Assembly (NCBI RefSeq): GCF_013201895.1
Contig: NZ_CP053841.1
Location: forward strand, 558,001-622,000
DNA from: Campylobacter blaseri
GTDB lineage: Bacteria; Campylobacterota; Campylobacteria; Campylobacterales; Campylobacteraceae
Length of the DNA: 64,000 nt
Direction of reading: 5' to 3'
Shown here: piece after piece, positions 27,493-36,893 of the stretch
How positions within the stretch are numbered: position 1 is the stretch's first letter
How the letters are laid out: every line of letters starts with the position of its first letter
The notes under the pieces: model-generated
Told to the model about the DNA's origin: nothing
Database searches by the model: none
Seen by the model: only the letters and a program-made list of their open reading frames with translations
Program-made: the position numbers and the translations under genes

Positions 27493-28242
27493 ATCTAAAT
27501 CTAGTAAGTAATCTCCATCTTTTTTTATGCTAAAATCCCCAATATCTAGTTTTTTACCAAGTCTTATATCATCTAAATTTGAATTATAAAAATTATACTC
27601 TAAATTTAGATATTTAATAGGATTTAATGCAATCTCATCCTCAAATTTAAACCTACCTTCACTAACTCTTTTTAGTGCACTAAGTGTTATATTTATGCCT
27701 AAATTTTGTGCAAAAATTTGCGCATATGAACGAATATATGAACCTTCGCTAACTGAAATTTTGATTGTTAAAAATGGATGCATATAGTTTATGATTTCAC
27801 ACTCATAAACATTCATTTTATTTTTTTTCATTTCAAATTCTTGCCCTTGTAAAGCTAGCTTGTAAGCTCTTTGTCCGTCAATTTTTTTGGCACTGTATTT
27901 TGGTGGAGTATATTCAATTTCTCCTTTTAATGTGCTAATTATATTTTTTAGCCTGTTTTTATCAAAAGCTTTTAATATTTTTATTTCTTGAATGTTTTGA
28001 TTATCAAAACTTTCACTTTTTACTCCAAACCACATTGTTGTTATATAGGTTTTGGGTGTCTTATCTAAAAACCTAAAAAATCTAGTATAGTTTCCAAAGG
28101 CAACTATCAAACAACCGCTTGCAAAAGGATCAAGCGTTCCAGAAAAACCAGCCTTTTTTACGCCATATTTCCTTTTTAATTTAGTTAAAAAATGGTTTGA
28201 GCTTATCCCTATTGGTTTATCTGCTACAAATAGACGGTTCAT
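27424..28242 (-). CDS. truB: tRNA pseudouridine-55 synthase
   Basis: The 272-residue enzyme converts U55 of the tRNA T-loop to pseudouridine. The catalytic Asp38 lies in SGTLDPFASGCLIV, and the KRKYGVKKAGF segment and the PPKYSAKKIDGQRAYKLA motif are typical. Its start overlaps the uvrD stop by four bases. Its last 70 bases belong to the tandem duplication that separates it from ispE. In C. jejuni, as I recall, csrA sits in this gap; here it does not. Confidence 0.95.
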   Translation of the reverse strand: MNRLFVADKPIGISSNHFLTKLKRKYGVKKAGFSGTLDPFASGCLIVAFGNYTRFFRFLDKTPKTYITTMWFGVKSESFDNQNIQEIKILKAFDKNRLKNIISTLKGEIEYTPPKYSAKKIDGQRAYKLALQGQEFEMKKNKMNVYECEIINYMHPFLTIKISVSEGSYIRSYAQIFAQNLGINITLSALKRVSEGRFKFEDEIALNPIKYLNLEYNFYNSNLDDIRLGKKLDIGDFSIKKDGDYLLDLDGMYSIIQIENDSVSYLLNRIEI

Positions 28243-30311
28243 GCGACTTTTTCTACAAAATTAGACATAATTTCACGAAATATACCACCGAAATTTATCT
28301 TGAGTTTTGAGTCTTTTTTAACTTTGGTGACACTTGTAACTCTTCCTATTCCAAATAGTTTATGCTTTACCAAATCTCCCTTTTTAAAATCAGCAGTTTT
28401 TTCAAGCTTTAATGATCCTTCGCATAGCCCAGCTTCACTTAAAAATCTACTTTTATCAAGCCTTTCTCTTCTTCCTCTATAAAATCTACTATTTGAGTGG
28501 CTAAGAACTAGCTCTTTTTTAGCTCTCGTAATTGCTACGTATCCTAAGCGTCTTTCCTCTTCTATATCATTACCATCGCTTATTAGTGGGAAAAAGCCTT
28601 CTTCAAGACCTATTACAAAGAGATATTCAAACTCCAAGCCTTTACTAGCATGAACGCTCATTATTGAAATAGCCTCATCACTTAATGCATCTTGTTCGCT
28701 TGTAAGGCTTAGTTCATTTAAAAACTCCTCTAAGTCGAAATTAGCATTATTTATTATCTCATCTTTAAGCATTGCATAAAACTCATCAATGTTAGCAACT
28801 CTATCTCCGCCATCAGATAATTCTTTATAATATTCTTTTAGCCCAAAGTTGCTCTCAAGCTCGTTTATTAAATCATATAAAGATTCCATTTTATTCAAAT
28901 TTGTGATATTTTCTACAAATTTGCCTAACTCGGTAAAGCTTTTTTTACTAACATCGCTTGGATCTAGGGTTGCTATGGCGTTAAAAAGAGATAATTTATT
29001 ATCAAATGCTATTTTTTCTATCTTTGCTAAACTAACTTTGCCAAGCCCTCTTTTTGGTCTATTGATTATCCTTCTTAAAGAAAAATCATCGTTATTGTTT
29101 AAAATAAGTCTTATATAGCTAATTGCATCTTTTATCTCAGCTCTTTCGTAGAACTTCATTCCACCTACCATCTTATATGGGATCCTAGCCTTTGTAAGGC
29201 CATCTTCTAAGGCACGGGAAAGAGCATTTACTCGGTATAACACTGCAATCTCTTTAGGATCTACCCCGTTACTTATAAGTTTAGTGATTTTTTTAGCTAT
29301 TTTGTTTGCTTCATAATTCTCATCATCGCTTTGATATATCTCTATCTCACTGCCTTTTTCTTTTGTGCTTGTAAGTTTTTTACCAAGTCTATTTCTGTTG
29401 TAATCTATTAGATTATTTGCTGCATTTAAAATGTGTTGCGATGAGCGGTAATTCTTTTCAAGTCTTATGATTTTTACATTTTCAAATTGATCTTTGAAAT
29501 TTAAGATATTTTCAACTCTAGCTCCCCTCCAACCATAAATGCTTTGATCATCATCGCCAACAACGCATAGATTGTTGTGATTTTTACAAAGTTTGCTTAA
29601 TAGTTTAAATTGCAGATCATTGGTGTCTTGATATTCATCTACCATTATATATTGGTATCTATTTGATATATCATCACAAAGATCAGGGTTTTGTGATAGA
29701 ATTTGATATGGCAAAACTAGTAAATCATCAAAATCTACTAAATTGTCGCTGCGTAAAGTATCTTCATATTTTTTATAGACATTTGCAACTTTTTTATAGT
29801 ATCCACTTGCCTCTTTTTTAAGATCATCGCTAAAAAGATTTGCATTTTCTAAAGCTTCATCTGCGCTTATAAGAGAGTTTTTAAACTTAGAAATTTCACT
29901 TGCTAAAATTGAAGTTGCTATATCACTTTCAAAACTTTTTATTATTTTCTTTTTATCATCTGTATCGATTATCAAAAAATTATTTTTTCTATTTAGTTTT
30001 GATATATAAAATTTTAAAAACAAAAGCCCAAATTTATGAAAAGTGCAGAGTAGGGGTGGGGTTTGAGAGTTTTTGTTGTCTATCATAGATAAAGCTCTTT
30101 GTCTCATCTCGTTTGCTGCTTTGTTTGTAAAAGTAAGTGTTAAAGTTGAACTTGGAGGAATGCCAACCTCAGAGATTAAATAAGCAAGTCTTGTTGTTAT
30201 AGTTTTTGTTTTGCCACTTCCTGCGCCTGCTAGTATAAGCATAGGACCATCTACATGTGTGGCTGCCTTTTTTTGCTCATCGTTTAACTCTTTTAAAATA
30301 GCACTCTGCAT
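28239..30311 (-). CDS. uvrD: UvrD/Rep/PcrA-type DNA helicase
   Basis: The 690-residue SF1A 3'-5' helicase has Walker A AGAGSGKT at 28-35, motif II VDEYQDTN, QSIYGWRGA (motif III) and YVAITRAKKELVLSHS near the C-terminus. The last 50 residues (KKGDLVKHKLFGIGRVTSV...) match the Tudor-like tail of UvrD/PcrA that contacts RNA polymerase, favouring a UvrD/PcrA role in repair and transcription conflict over pure Rep. It is annotated rep in C. jejuni as I recall. It is cotranslated with truB. Confidence 0.92.
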   Translation of the reverse strand: MQSAILKELNDEQKKAATHVDGPMLILAGAGSGKTKTITTRLAYLISEVGIPPSSTLTLTFTNKAANEMRQRALSMIDNKNSQTPPLLCTFHKFGLLFLKFYISKLNRKNNFLIIDTDDKKKIIKSFESDIATSILASEISKFKNSLISADEALENANLFSDDLKKEASGYYKKVANVYKKYEDTLRSDNLVDFDDLLVLPYQILSQNPDLCDDISNRYQYIMVDEYQDTNDLQFKLLSKLCKNHNNLCVVGDDDQSIYGWRGARVENILNFKDQFENVKIIRLEKNYRSSQHILNAANNLIDYNRNRLGKKLTSTKEKGSEIEIYQSDDENYEANKIAKKITKLISNGVDPKEIAVLYRVNALSRALEDGLTKARIPYKMVGGMKFYERAEIKDAISYIRLILNNNDDFSLRRIINRPKRGLGKVSLAKIEKIAFDNKLSLFNAIATLDPSDVSKKSFTELGKFVENITNLNKMESLYDLINELESNFGLKEYYKELSDGGDRVANIDEFYAMLKDEIINNANFDLEEFLNELSLTSEQDALSDEAISIMSVHASKGLEFEYLFVIGLEEGFFPLISDGNDIEEERRLGYVAITRAKKELVLSHSNSRFYRGRRERLDKSRFLSEAGLCEGSLKLEKTADFKKGDLVKHKLFGIGRVTSVTKVKKDSKLKINFGGIFREIMSNFVEKVA

Positions 30312-30453
30312 AATCCCTCTTTGTTAAATTTAATATATTATTTTATCTAAAATATCTTATATTATGGTTATATGAATTAAGTGAAGATGTTTAGGGGGTT
30401 TAGGATAAAAATATAGACAAATAAGGTAGGGTAAATTTATAATTTAATTTTGA

Positions 30454-30488
30454 TATTAGTAGGGTTTTTAATTTAAGCCCTACTAATA
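30454..30488 (-). terminator. Hairpin downstream of the SspB-like gene
   Basis: TATTAGTAGGG and its exact complement form an eleven-pair stem around a 13-base loop, 20 bases past the stop of the SspB-like gene. It probably ends the pepF/SspB-like transcript before uvrD, which starts 140 bases further on. Confidence 0.6.
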
Positions 30489-30507
30489 AAAGTTAGTTTT
30501 TATAAGT

Positions 30508-30924
30508 CTAGTCAGCTAGTGAAAAAACCCTTTTTTTAGGTTTAACATCTTTTTTAGGTTCACTTATTGAAAAGTTTACAAAAATAGGGTTATTTTCAAT
30601 GAAAATTTGAATTATTGCATTTAGTGGAATTGTTACAACTGAGGCAAAATCATTCTCACCAAAACCAGCTTCAAACTCAAATTTTTCATTTTCTTCATCT
30701 AAAGATGAGCTTTCTAGCGTATACCCACCTAGTTCAAAAACAATAGCAGGCATTTTGAACTTATCTCTTATCTCTTTTGGTAGGGGTGGATTAAAGGATA
30801 CAAATTCCAAATTTGCCATAATAGAAAAATTAATATCTTTTTCTAGTAAAAAATCTAAACAATCAAAAGCATGAGCTTTCATAATATCCACAAATTCTTC
30901 ATCTTTTAGTATATCTTCTATCAT
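30508..30924 (-). CDS. SspB-like ClpXP protease adaptor (candidate)
   Basis: The 138-residue protein matches the SspB layout by eye. It has an N-terminal helix (KAHAFDCLDFLLEKD), a short strand region, then a pair of segments that align with E. coli SspB: PAIVFELGGYTLESSSLDEENEKFEF with QIVLNIAPRAVGNLELANDEVRF, and the VTIPLNAIIQIFIENN helix with VSVPLAAVLAIYAREN. A charged linker then leads to a C-terminal KKRVFSLAD that resembles the ClpX-binding tail (LRVVK). SspB delivers SsrA-tagged proteins to ClpXP. It overlaps pepF by four bases. The call rests on recognition, not on a search. Confidence 0.6.
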   Translation of the reverse strand: MIEDILKDEEFVDIMKAHAFDCLDFLLEKDINFSIMANLEFVSFNPPLPKEIRDKFKMPAIVFELGGYTLESSSLDEENEKFEFEAGFGENDFASVVTIPLNAIIQIFIENNPIFVNFSISEPKKDVKPKKRVFSLAD

Positions 30925-32633
30925 TTTAAACCCTTAAATTTCTCTACAAGTTTTTCAATCTCTTTAAGTCCTATTTGCCAAAATTCTTTTGTATTTATAT
31001 CAAGATTAAAGGCAAAAACCATATCTCTAGGCGCCATACTTCCTCCAAGTGCTAAAAAGTTTGTGTAAATTTCAACAAAGTTTTCACACTTTCCACTTTT
31101 ATATAACCCAAAAAGAGCTAAAACTAAAAGCTGTGCATAAGCATAACTATAACAATAAAATGGTGAATGTATAAAATGAGGTATATAGCTCCACCAATGT
31201 CTATAATAATCATTTAAAATGAGGCTATCACCAAACATTTTTCTTGACTCTTCCATCCAAATTTCATCTATCTCATCAACACTAAGTTCATCTTTGCTTG
31301 CATGAACTTTTCTCTCAAAAGTTGTAAAATTTATCTGTCTATATAAAGTCGCAAAGATATCTTCTAATTTGCTTGCAATTAAAGCAAGCTTATCTTTATC
31401 ATCGCTTTTATCTAAAACATAGTCAAAAACTAGCATTTCACAAAAAACTGAAGCGGTTTCTGCTGTAGTTAATGGAGTTGATGAGTTAAAATATCCAACT
31501 TCATAGGCAAGATATTGATGGATTGCATGTCCTAACTCGTGTGCTAAAGTAAAAAGATCTCTTTTTTTATTTGTGTAATTTAACAAAACAAAAGGGTGAG
31601 TATCGCTAGTTGCACTATGAGAAAAAGCACCACTTGTTTTATTTTTAGTAGGATATGCATCTATCCAATTTTCATCAAACGCCTTTTTAGCAATTTCCCC
31701 AAATTTAGGGTTAAATTCATTAAAGGCTTTTAAAACTATATCTTTTGACTCTTCAAAGCTAAACTCACTATCTTCTCCAATAGGAGCATATCTATCATAA
31801 TCGTATAATTTTTCATAGCCTAAAATTTCTCTTTTTTTATCATAAAAAGAGCTAACTAGATTAAAGCTTTGCTCACTTGCTTCAATTAAAGCATCAACAC
31901 TACTTCTATCAATTTGGTTGTTTAGATGCATTATATCTTCGCCAAATTCATAATTTCTAAGCTCGCATTTAATCTTTAAATCGGTTTTAATCATATTATA
32001 AATATAGCTTAAAAGGTGTGAGTTTTCTTTTAAAGTTTTGCTTAAACTAAGTGCGGCTTTTTTTCTTATATCTCTATCTTTATCATGTAATTTACTTAAA
32101 ATTTCCTCTTCACTAAACTTGCGATCATCAAATTTAAATCTTAAATTCGCCATTGTTTCATCAAAAAGTCTTGAAAAAGCACTTGAGCCAACTATAGATG
32201 TTTTAAGTAAAATTCTCTCTTCTTTGAGATCTAATTGGTGAGCTTTTTCTTTTGATAATAAAGACAGATAGTATGAATATTTTTTAATATTTTTTATAAA
32301 TTCATCTCTTTTTTTATCTTCAATTTGGTTAAATTCCAAATCAAAAAATAGTAAATTTTCATAAATTTCATTGCACTCTTCTTCATTTTTTGCTAGTTGT
32401 CCACCATTTGATGTATCTTTTGCAAACAAAAGATAGCTATATGTCATAATTTTAGCAATTTTTTCAGATATCTCTTCTATCTCTTTTAGAGCTTTTTCAA
32501 ACTGACTACTACTTAAATTTGAGAGTTTATCTTTATATTTTTTATTAAAAATTTGTGCTTGTGTTTTTGTATCTGTTTTGTAATTTATAAAATCTTCATT
32601 AGTTTTAAAAAACTCATTTAAATTCCATAGCAT
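30921..32633 (-). CDS. pepF: M3B oligoendopeptidase F
   Basis: The 570-residue cytoplasmic zinc peptidase has the HELGH metal motif with His365, Glu366 and His369, and downstream Glu ligands in the TTAETASVFCEML segment. An N-terminal helical lobe with SKxxAL-type repeats covers about residues 1-200. It cleaves short peptides, probably the products of Clp and Lon proteases. It overlaps the SspB-like gene by four bases, so the two are likely cotranscribed. Confidence 0.93.
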   Translation of the reverse strand: MLWNLNEFFKTNEDFINYKTDTKTQAQIFNKKYKDKLSNLSSSQFEKALKEIEEISEKIAKIMTYSYLLFAKDTSNGGQLAKNEEECNEIYENLLFFDLEFNQIEDKKRDEFIKNIKKYSYYLSLLSKEKAHQLDLKEERILLKTSIVGSSAFSRLFDETMANLRFKFDDRKFSEEEILSKLHDKDRDIRKKAALSLSKTLKENSHLLSYIYNMIKTDLKIKCELRNYEFGEDIMHLNNQIDRSSVDALIEASEQSFNLVSSFYDKKREILGYEKLYDYDRYAPIGEDSEFSFEESKDIVLKAFNEFNPKFGEIAKKAFDENWIDAYPTKNKTSGAFSHSATSDTHPFVLLNYTNKKRDLFTLAHELGHAIHQYLAYEVGYFNSSTPLTTAETASVFCEMLVFDYVLDKSDDKDKLALIASKLEDIFATLYRQINFTTFERKVHASKDELSVDEIDEIWMEESRKMFGDSLILNDYYRHWWSYIPHFIHSPFYCYSYAYAQLLVLALFGLYKSGKCENFVEIYTNFLALGGSMAPRDMVFAFNLDINTKEFWQIGLKEIEKLVEKFKGLK

Positions 32634-32688
32634 TGAATTTCCTTATTTGTATTATTTATGTAATTGTAGTATAAAATTTTTAAAAGAA

Positions 32689-32710
32689 CCCCATAATTCA
32701 AAATATGGGG
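32689..32710 (-). terminator. Rho-independent terminator of sstT
   Basis: CCCCATA and TATGGGG form a seven-pair stem around an eight-base loop, eleven bases past the sstT stop. On the minus strand it is followed by TTCTTTTAAAAATTTT, a good U-rich tract. Confidence 0.7.
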
Positions 32711-32720
32711 TAAAGATAAA

Positions 32721-33959
32721 TTATAAAGAGTCTATCTCTCTTGATTCAGAAGCAATCGCTGTAAATAAAACGTCAGTTGAGCTGTTAATGCCTGTTTCAA
32801 CAGAGTCTTGGATAACACCGATTATAAAGCCAATTGCAACAACTTGCATAGCAATATCATTTGATATGTTAAATAAAGAAGATGCTAAAGGTATAAGCAT
32901 TAAAGATCCACCAGCAACACCACTAGCGCCACAAGCACTAACAGCGGCAACTAGACTTAAAAGCAAGGCAGTTCCAAATGTTGGAGTAATTCCTAAAGTG
33001 TGAGCAGCAGCTAATGTTAAGATTGAAATTACAACAGCAGCACCACCCATGTTTATAGTAGCACCAAGTGGGATTGAGATAGGATAAAGCTCTTCATCTA
33101 GCTTTAGTTTTCTGCAAAGATTTAAGTTAACCGGTATATTAGCAGCAGAACTTCTTGTAAAAAATGCAGTTAAGCCACTTTCTTTAAGGCAAGTAAACAC
33201 AAGTGGATATGGGTTTTTCTTTAAAAATATAAAAGCAATTATTGGGTTTACAATAAGTGCTAGAAAAACCATAGCGCCAACTAAAACAAGTAGTAACCTT
33301 CCATAGCCCATAAGTGCTTGACCACCAGTTGAGTATACACTTGTAGCAACTAAGCCCATGATACCAAAAGGAGCTAGTTGAATTATAAATCTTACTATCA
33401 TTGTGATAGCATCAGCAAGATCAACAAATAGATTTTTTGTCTCATTTGTGCAAAATCTAAGAGCTATACCAAAACCTGTACCCCAAGCAAGTATACCTAT
33501 GTAGTTTGCATTTGCTAGGGCTGAGATAGGATTATCAACTATGTTAAATAGTAAATTTTCTAAAACTTCAACCACTGTTTTAGGAGCTGCTCTTGTTACT
33601 TCATTGCTAACATCTAAAACTAGAATTGTTGGAAACATAAAGCTTGCAATAACGCCAACTACGGCAGCTAAAAAAGTTCCGATTAGATACAGCATTATAA
33701 CTTTTCTTATCCCTTTTGCATTATTGAAATTATTTGTTAATATAGATGAGGCTATTAAAATAAAAACCAAAATTGGTGCAGCTGCTTTTAGGGCACCTAC
33801 AAAAAGTTTTCCCAATGTGCCAAAAAGACCAACTAAAGATAGCATATATCCTTTTTGTGCTAAAAAGCCAACTGTGGCACCTACTATAACCCCGATAACA
33901 ATTCTCAAAACTAGGTTTTTATCAGTGTAGTTTTGAACTAGAGTAGAAAACTTACTCAT
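32721..33959 (-). CDS. sstT: Sodium:serine/threonine symporter SstT
   Basis: The 412-residue inner-membrane transporter belongs to the DAACS (SLC1-like) family. It has eight or so membrane helices, the re-entrant [13 protein letters not shown] loop and the [14 protein letters not shown] segment that line the substrate and sodium sites. It imports serine and threonine, major carbon sources for Campylobacter. It is a single-gene unit with its own terminator, divergent from metK across 145 bp. Confidence 0.93.
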   Translation of the reverse strand: MSKFSTLVQNYTDKNLVLRIVIGVIVGATVGFLAQKGYMLSLVGLFGTLGKLFVGALKAAAPILVFILIASSILTNNFNNAKGIRKVIMLYLIGTFLAAVVGVIASFMFPTILVLDVSNEVTRAAPKTVVEVLENLLFNIVDNPISALANANYIGILAWGTGFGIALRFCTNETKNLFVDLADAITMIVRFIIQLAPFGIMGLVATSVYSTGGQALMGYGRLLLVLVGAMVFLALIVNPIIAFIFLKKNPYPLVFTCLKESGLTAFFTRSSAANIPVNLNLCRKLKLDEELYPISIPLGATINMGGAAVVISILTLAAAHTLGITPTFGTALLLSLVAAVSACGASGVAGGSLMLIPLASSLFNISNDIAMQVVAIGFIIGVIQDSVETGINSSTDVLFTAIASESREIDSL

Positions 33960-34104
33960 TAGACATCCTTTTTAGTATAAGTTTAAGAGGTAATGTATCT
34001 AAAATAAAATAAAAAGTAGTTAAAAAAATAATTTTAATACGGTTATTAATTATATTTTAAAATATAAAGGATAAAATTAAAAGATATTTTAAACAAGGAG
34101 ATTT

Positions 34105-35307
34105 ATGTATTTATTTACATCAGAGGTTGTAAGTCCTGGACATCCTGATAAATGTGCAGATATTATCTCAGATAGTATCGTGGACGCTGTTTTAAAAGCT
34201 GATAAGAATGCTAGAATTGCTAGTGAGGTATTTGTTGCTGGCAAACATGTAGTTATTGGTGGAGAGATTAAAACAGATGCAGAGTTTAGTTTTGAAGATT
34301 ATGAAAAGATTGTAAAAAATGCATTAAAACATATAGGATATACGGGTAATCCAAATTTTACCAAAGAACAATGCTTGCATCCTGATGATGTTGAAGTTCA
34401 TGTTCTTTTAAATAAACAAAGTGCAGATATTGGTGTTGGAGTTGATCAAGAAAGCGGTGACATAGGGGCTGGTGATCAAGGTATAATGTTTGGTTTTGCA
34501 AGCGAGGAGACTAAAGATTTTATGCCAGCAGCAATTACCTATGCAAGAATGCTTTGCGATAAAGTGTATAAATATGCAAAAGCACATCCTGAGCAATTAG
34601 GAGTTGATATAAAAACTCAAGTTACGCTTGATTATGAAACTAAGGCTAATTTTGAAAATTGTGAGCCACAAAAAATTCATACAATTGTAGTTTCAGCTCC
34701 ATGCGTTGAAACAATGAGCATTGAAGAGGTTAGAGCTTTAATACAAACTTTAATTGACGATACAAAGCTTCCTAAAAAACTATACGATAAAGCAAATACT
34801 AAAATTTTAATCAACCCAACAGGAAGATATGTAAATCATAGCTCGCTTCATGATAGCGGTCTAACAGGAAGAAAGCTTATAGTTGATAGTTTTGGTGGCT
34901 ACTCTCCAATAGGAGGAGGTGCTCAATCAAGCAAGGACTATACTAAGGTTGATAGAAGTGGTCTTTATGCAGCAAGATATATAGCTAAAAATATAGTAGC
35001 AGCAGGTCTTGCTAAAAAATGTATAGTTCAACTAAGTTATGCAATAGGAGTTGCAAAGCCAACTTCAATCTCAGTAGATACAATGGGAACATATACTAAA
35101 AGGATTGATGATGATATGCTTTCAAAATTTGTTCAAGAAAACTTCCCTTTAACTCCAAGATGGATAACTGATAAATTTAAATTAGATGAGCCATCAAATG
35201 ATACATTTTTATATGCAAAAGTTGCAGCAAAAGGACAAGTTGGTAATCCAAAATATCCATGGGAAAAACTAGATAGCATAGATCTTTTTAAATCTCTATT
35301 GAAATAG
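34105..35307 (+). CDS. metK: S-adenosylmethionine synthetase
   Basis: The 400-residue enzyme makes SAM from methionine and ATP. It has the N-terminal SEVVSPGHPDKCADIISDSIVD, the GAGDQGIMFG ATP motif and the phosphate loop. That loop reads GGGAQSSKDYTKVDRS, where most bacteria have GGGAFSGKDPTKVDRS; the key lysines and aspartate are kept. The ribosome-binding site is AAGGAG. It stands alone on the plus strand, convergent with lnt three bases away. Confidence 0.97.
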   Translation: MYLFTSEVVSPGHPDKCADIISDSIVDAVLKADKNARIASEVFVAGKHVVIGGEIKTDAEFSFEDYEKIVKNALKHIGYTGNPNFTKEQCLHPDDVEVHVLLNKQSADIGVGVDQESGDIGAGDQGIMFGFASEETKDFMPAAITYARMLCDKVYKYAKAHPEQLGVDIKTQVTLDYETKANFENCEPQKIHTIVVSAPCVETMSIEEVRALIQTLIDDTKLPKKLYDKANTKILINPTGRYVNHSSLHDSGLTGRKLIVDSFGGYSPIGGGAQSSKDYTKVDRSGLYAARYIAKNIVAAGLAKKCIVQLSYAIGVAKPTSISVDTMGTYTKRIDDDMLSKFVQENFPLTPRWITDKFKLDEPSNDTFLYAKVAAKGQVGNPKYPWEKLDSIDLFKSLLK

Positions 35308-35310
35308 AAA

Positions 35311-36621
35311 TTAAATTTTAATAAACCCCAAAAATTCTTTTATCCAAAGTCTTTTTGGGGTTATAACTTCGCTTTTACTTCCATTTGCACTATGATATAT
35401 GGTTGTTCCATGTTTTGTAGAGTAGTATTTAATTAGCATTCTTTGTAAGTTTGGCTCGGTTGATGGAGTAAACCACCCATTGTTTGAGATGGCTACTATA
35501 AATTTAGGAGAGCCTTCATATGTCTTAGCTCTAGTTGCTTCATAACAAATTGCATTTCTAATTAAAATTGTATCTACTTCATATTCACTATATGATTTTG
35601 CCTTTTTAAAATCCATAGCACCATCAAAAAATATATCATTTATGATATTTGTTAAAAATTTTGGTAAAGGAATTTCTTCACCAAAAGGGACAAGTTCAAA
35701 TTTATCAAATCTACTAATAGCCCCATCTTTAAAAAGATAACTTGAGTTGTATTGAAAGTCCTTTTCATAAGTTAGTGCTCCGGTTAAAATGGTGATTTTA
35801 TTCGATTTTTCTTTTAAAACATCAATAAGTTCATCTTCTAAATTTAAATATACTACAAAGGCATTTTCAGGTAAGATTACAAATTTATAACCATTTTTTA
35901 TTGAATCATCTATCATTTTTAAAGCCTCATTAATATGTAAATCTTTATATGCAGGATCCCATTTTATAAATTGTGAAATTTGAGTATTTGTTATATCTGT
36001 TTTAAAAGGAAGAAAATTTGGCTCTTTTTCTTCTATTTGAAGTGCAAATAATAAAAATATACTTGCTAGATATTTGTATTTTTTAAGGTAGTAAAAAAAG
36101 AGTATAAAGCAAAAGACAGATCCAAGACCTCTTAAACTTGGCTCAAATATTCCAGAAAGTAAGGTAAGTTCTAAATTTAACCAGTTAAAATTAAATGGGT
36201 AAAAATAGCTTATTGAAAGTAGTAAAATAGCTCTTATGAGTTTATTTTTAAAAGCCCCGCAAATTAAAAAAATCAGACCATAAACAATTCCAAATATTAA
36301 AATTTCTAAAGGTATTAAAAACGATAAATTATAATAAATTAAAGAAAAACTTACCCAATAAAACCATAAAATACCTACAAAAAAACCGGTATAGAAAAAT
36401 TTTATTTTATTAAATTCAAAAAGCTTATAAAAGCCGTAAATAGCAAGAAAAGGGGAGATAAAATTTAAAAAAATATTATCAAATAGTGTTAAAAAGATTG
36501 TATTTGACAATAAAAGAGCTATAAAAAAGCCATTTATAATATCATTTATGGTAAAATACTTCCTTATTAAAATTTCTAAAAAGGATTTACATGGAACAAG
36601 GTGGAAGCGTATTGGGAGCAT
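35311..36621 (-). CDS. lnt: Apolipoprotein N-acyltransferase
   Basis: A 436-residue frame with about seven N-terminal membrane helices and a C-terminal nitrilase-fold domain. The catalytic triad is visible as Glu in ILPENAF, Lys in DKFELVPFGEE and Cys in NAICYEATRA. It adds the third acyl chain to lipoproteins; several lipoproteins are encoded nearby. The start is doubtful. The only ATG (36619-36621) overlaps the divergent yajC start, while an AAGGAAG site further in stands nine bases before an in-frame ATA (about residue 25), so a non-standard start is possible. Confidence 0.88.
   Translation of the reverse strand: MLPIRFHLVPCKSFLEILIRKYFTINDIINGFFIALLLSNTIFLTLFDNIFLNFISPFLAIYGFYKLFEFNKIKFFYTGFFVGILWFYWVSFSLIYYNLSFLIPLEILIFGIVYGLIFLICGAFKNKLIRAILLLSISYFYPFNFNWLNLELTLLSGIFEPSLRGLGSVFCFILFFYYLKKYKYLASIFLLFALQIEEKEPNFLPFKTDITNTQISQFIKWDPAYKDLHINEALKMIDDSIKNGYKFVILPENAFVVYLNLEDELIDVLKEKSNKITILTGALTYEKDFQYNSSYLFKDGAISRFDKFELVPFGEEIPLPKFLTNIINDIFFDGAMDFKKAKSYSEYEVDTILIRNAICYEATRAKTYEGSPKFIVAISNNGWFTPSTEPNLQRMLIKYYSTKHGTTIYHSANGSKSEVITPKRLWIKEFLGFIKI
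35324..35362 (+). terminator. metK terminator inside the lnt 3' end
   Basis: AACCCCAAAAA and its exact complement form an eleven-pair stem around a 17-base loop, 16 bases past the metK stop. It lies within the last codons of the convergent lnt gene, so the two genes share it. Confidence 0.6.
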
Positions 36622-36893
36622 TGTTACCTCTTATTGTATTTTTTGCTATATTTTATTTTTTGGTTATGAGACCACAACAAAAACAAGCTAAAGCACACAA
36701 AGCTATGATAGACGGTCTTTCAAAAGGCGATAAAATCATATCAAATGGTGGATTAAAGTGCACAGTTGTGAAAACAAATGACAATTTTATCACAGTTAAG
36801 CTTAATGATGATGTAATTGTAGAGCTTGATAGGCAATATGTTGCAAAAAAAGTAGAAGATAAGGTCGTAGAAGCAAAAGATGAAAAAAAGTAA
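36591..36893 (+). CDS. yajC: Sec translocon accessory subunit YajC
   Basis: The 100-residue protein has one membrane helix (about residues 8-25), then VMRPQQKQAKAHKAMIDGLSKGDKIISNGGLKCTVV, the family signature, with a basic/acidic cytoplasmic tail. It associates with SecDF. AAAAAGGA precedes the ATG. Its end overlaps secD by 14 bases, and yajC-secD-secF form one unit. Confidence 0.95.
   Translation: MEQGGSVLGALLPLIVFFAIFYFLVMRPQQKQAKAHKAMIDGLSKGDKIISNGGLKCTVVKTNDNFITVKLNDDVIVELDRQYVAKKVEDKVVEAKDEKK

Noticed and set aside
32647-33003. 118-codon plus-strand ORF
   Set aside because: Begins in the sstT terminator and runs antisense through sstT; no supporting signal.
33541-33930. 129-codon plus-strand ORF
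   Set aside because: Shadow of sstT; reverse of membrane helices, no ribosome-binding site.
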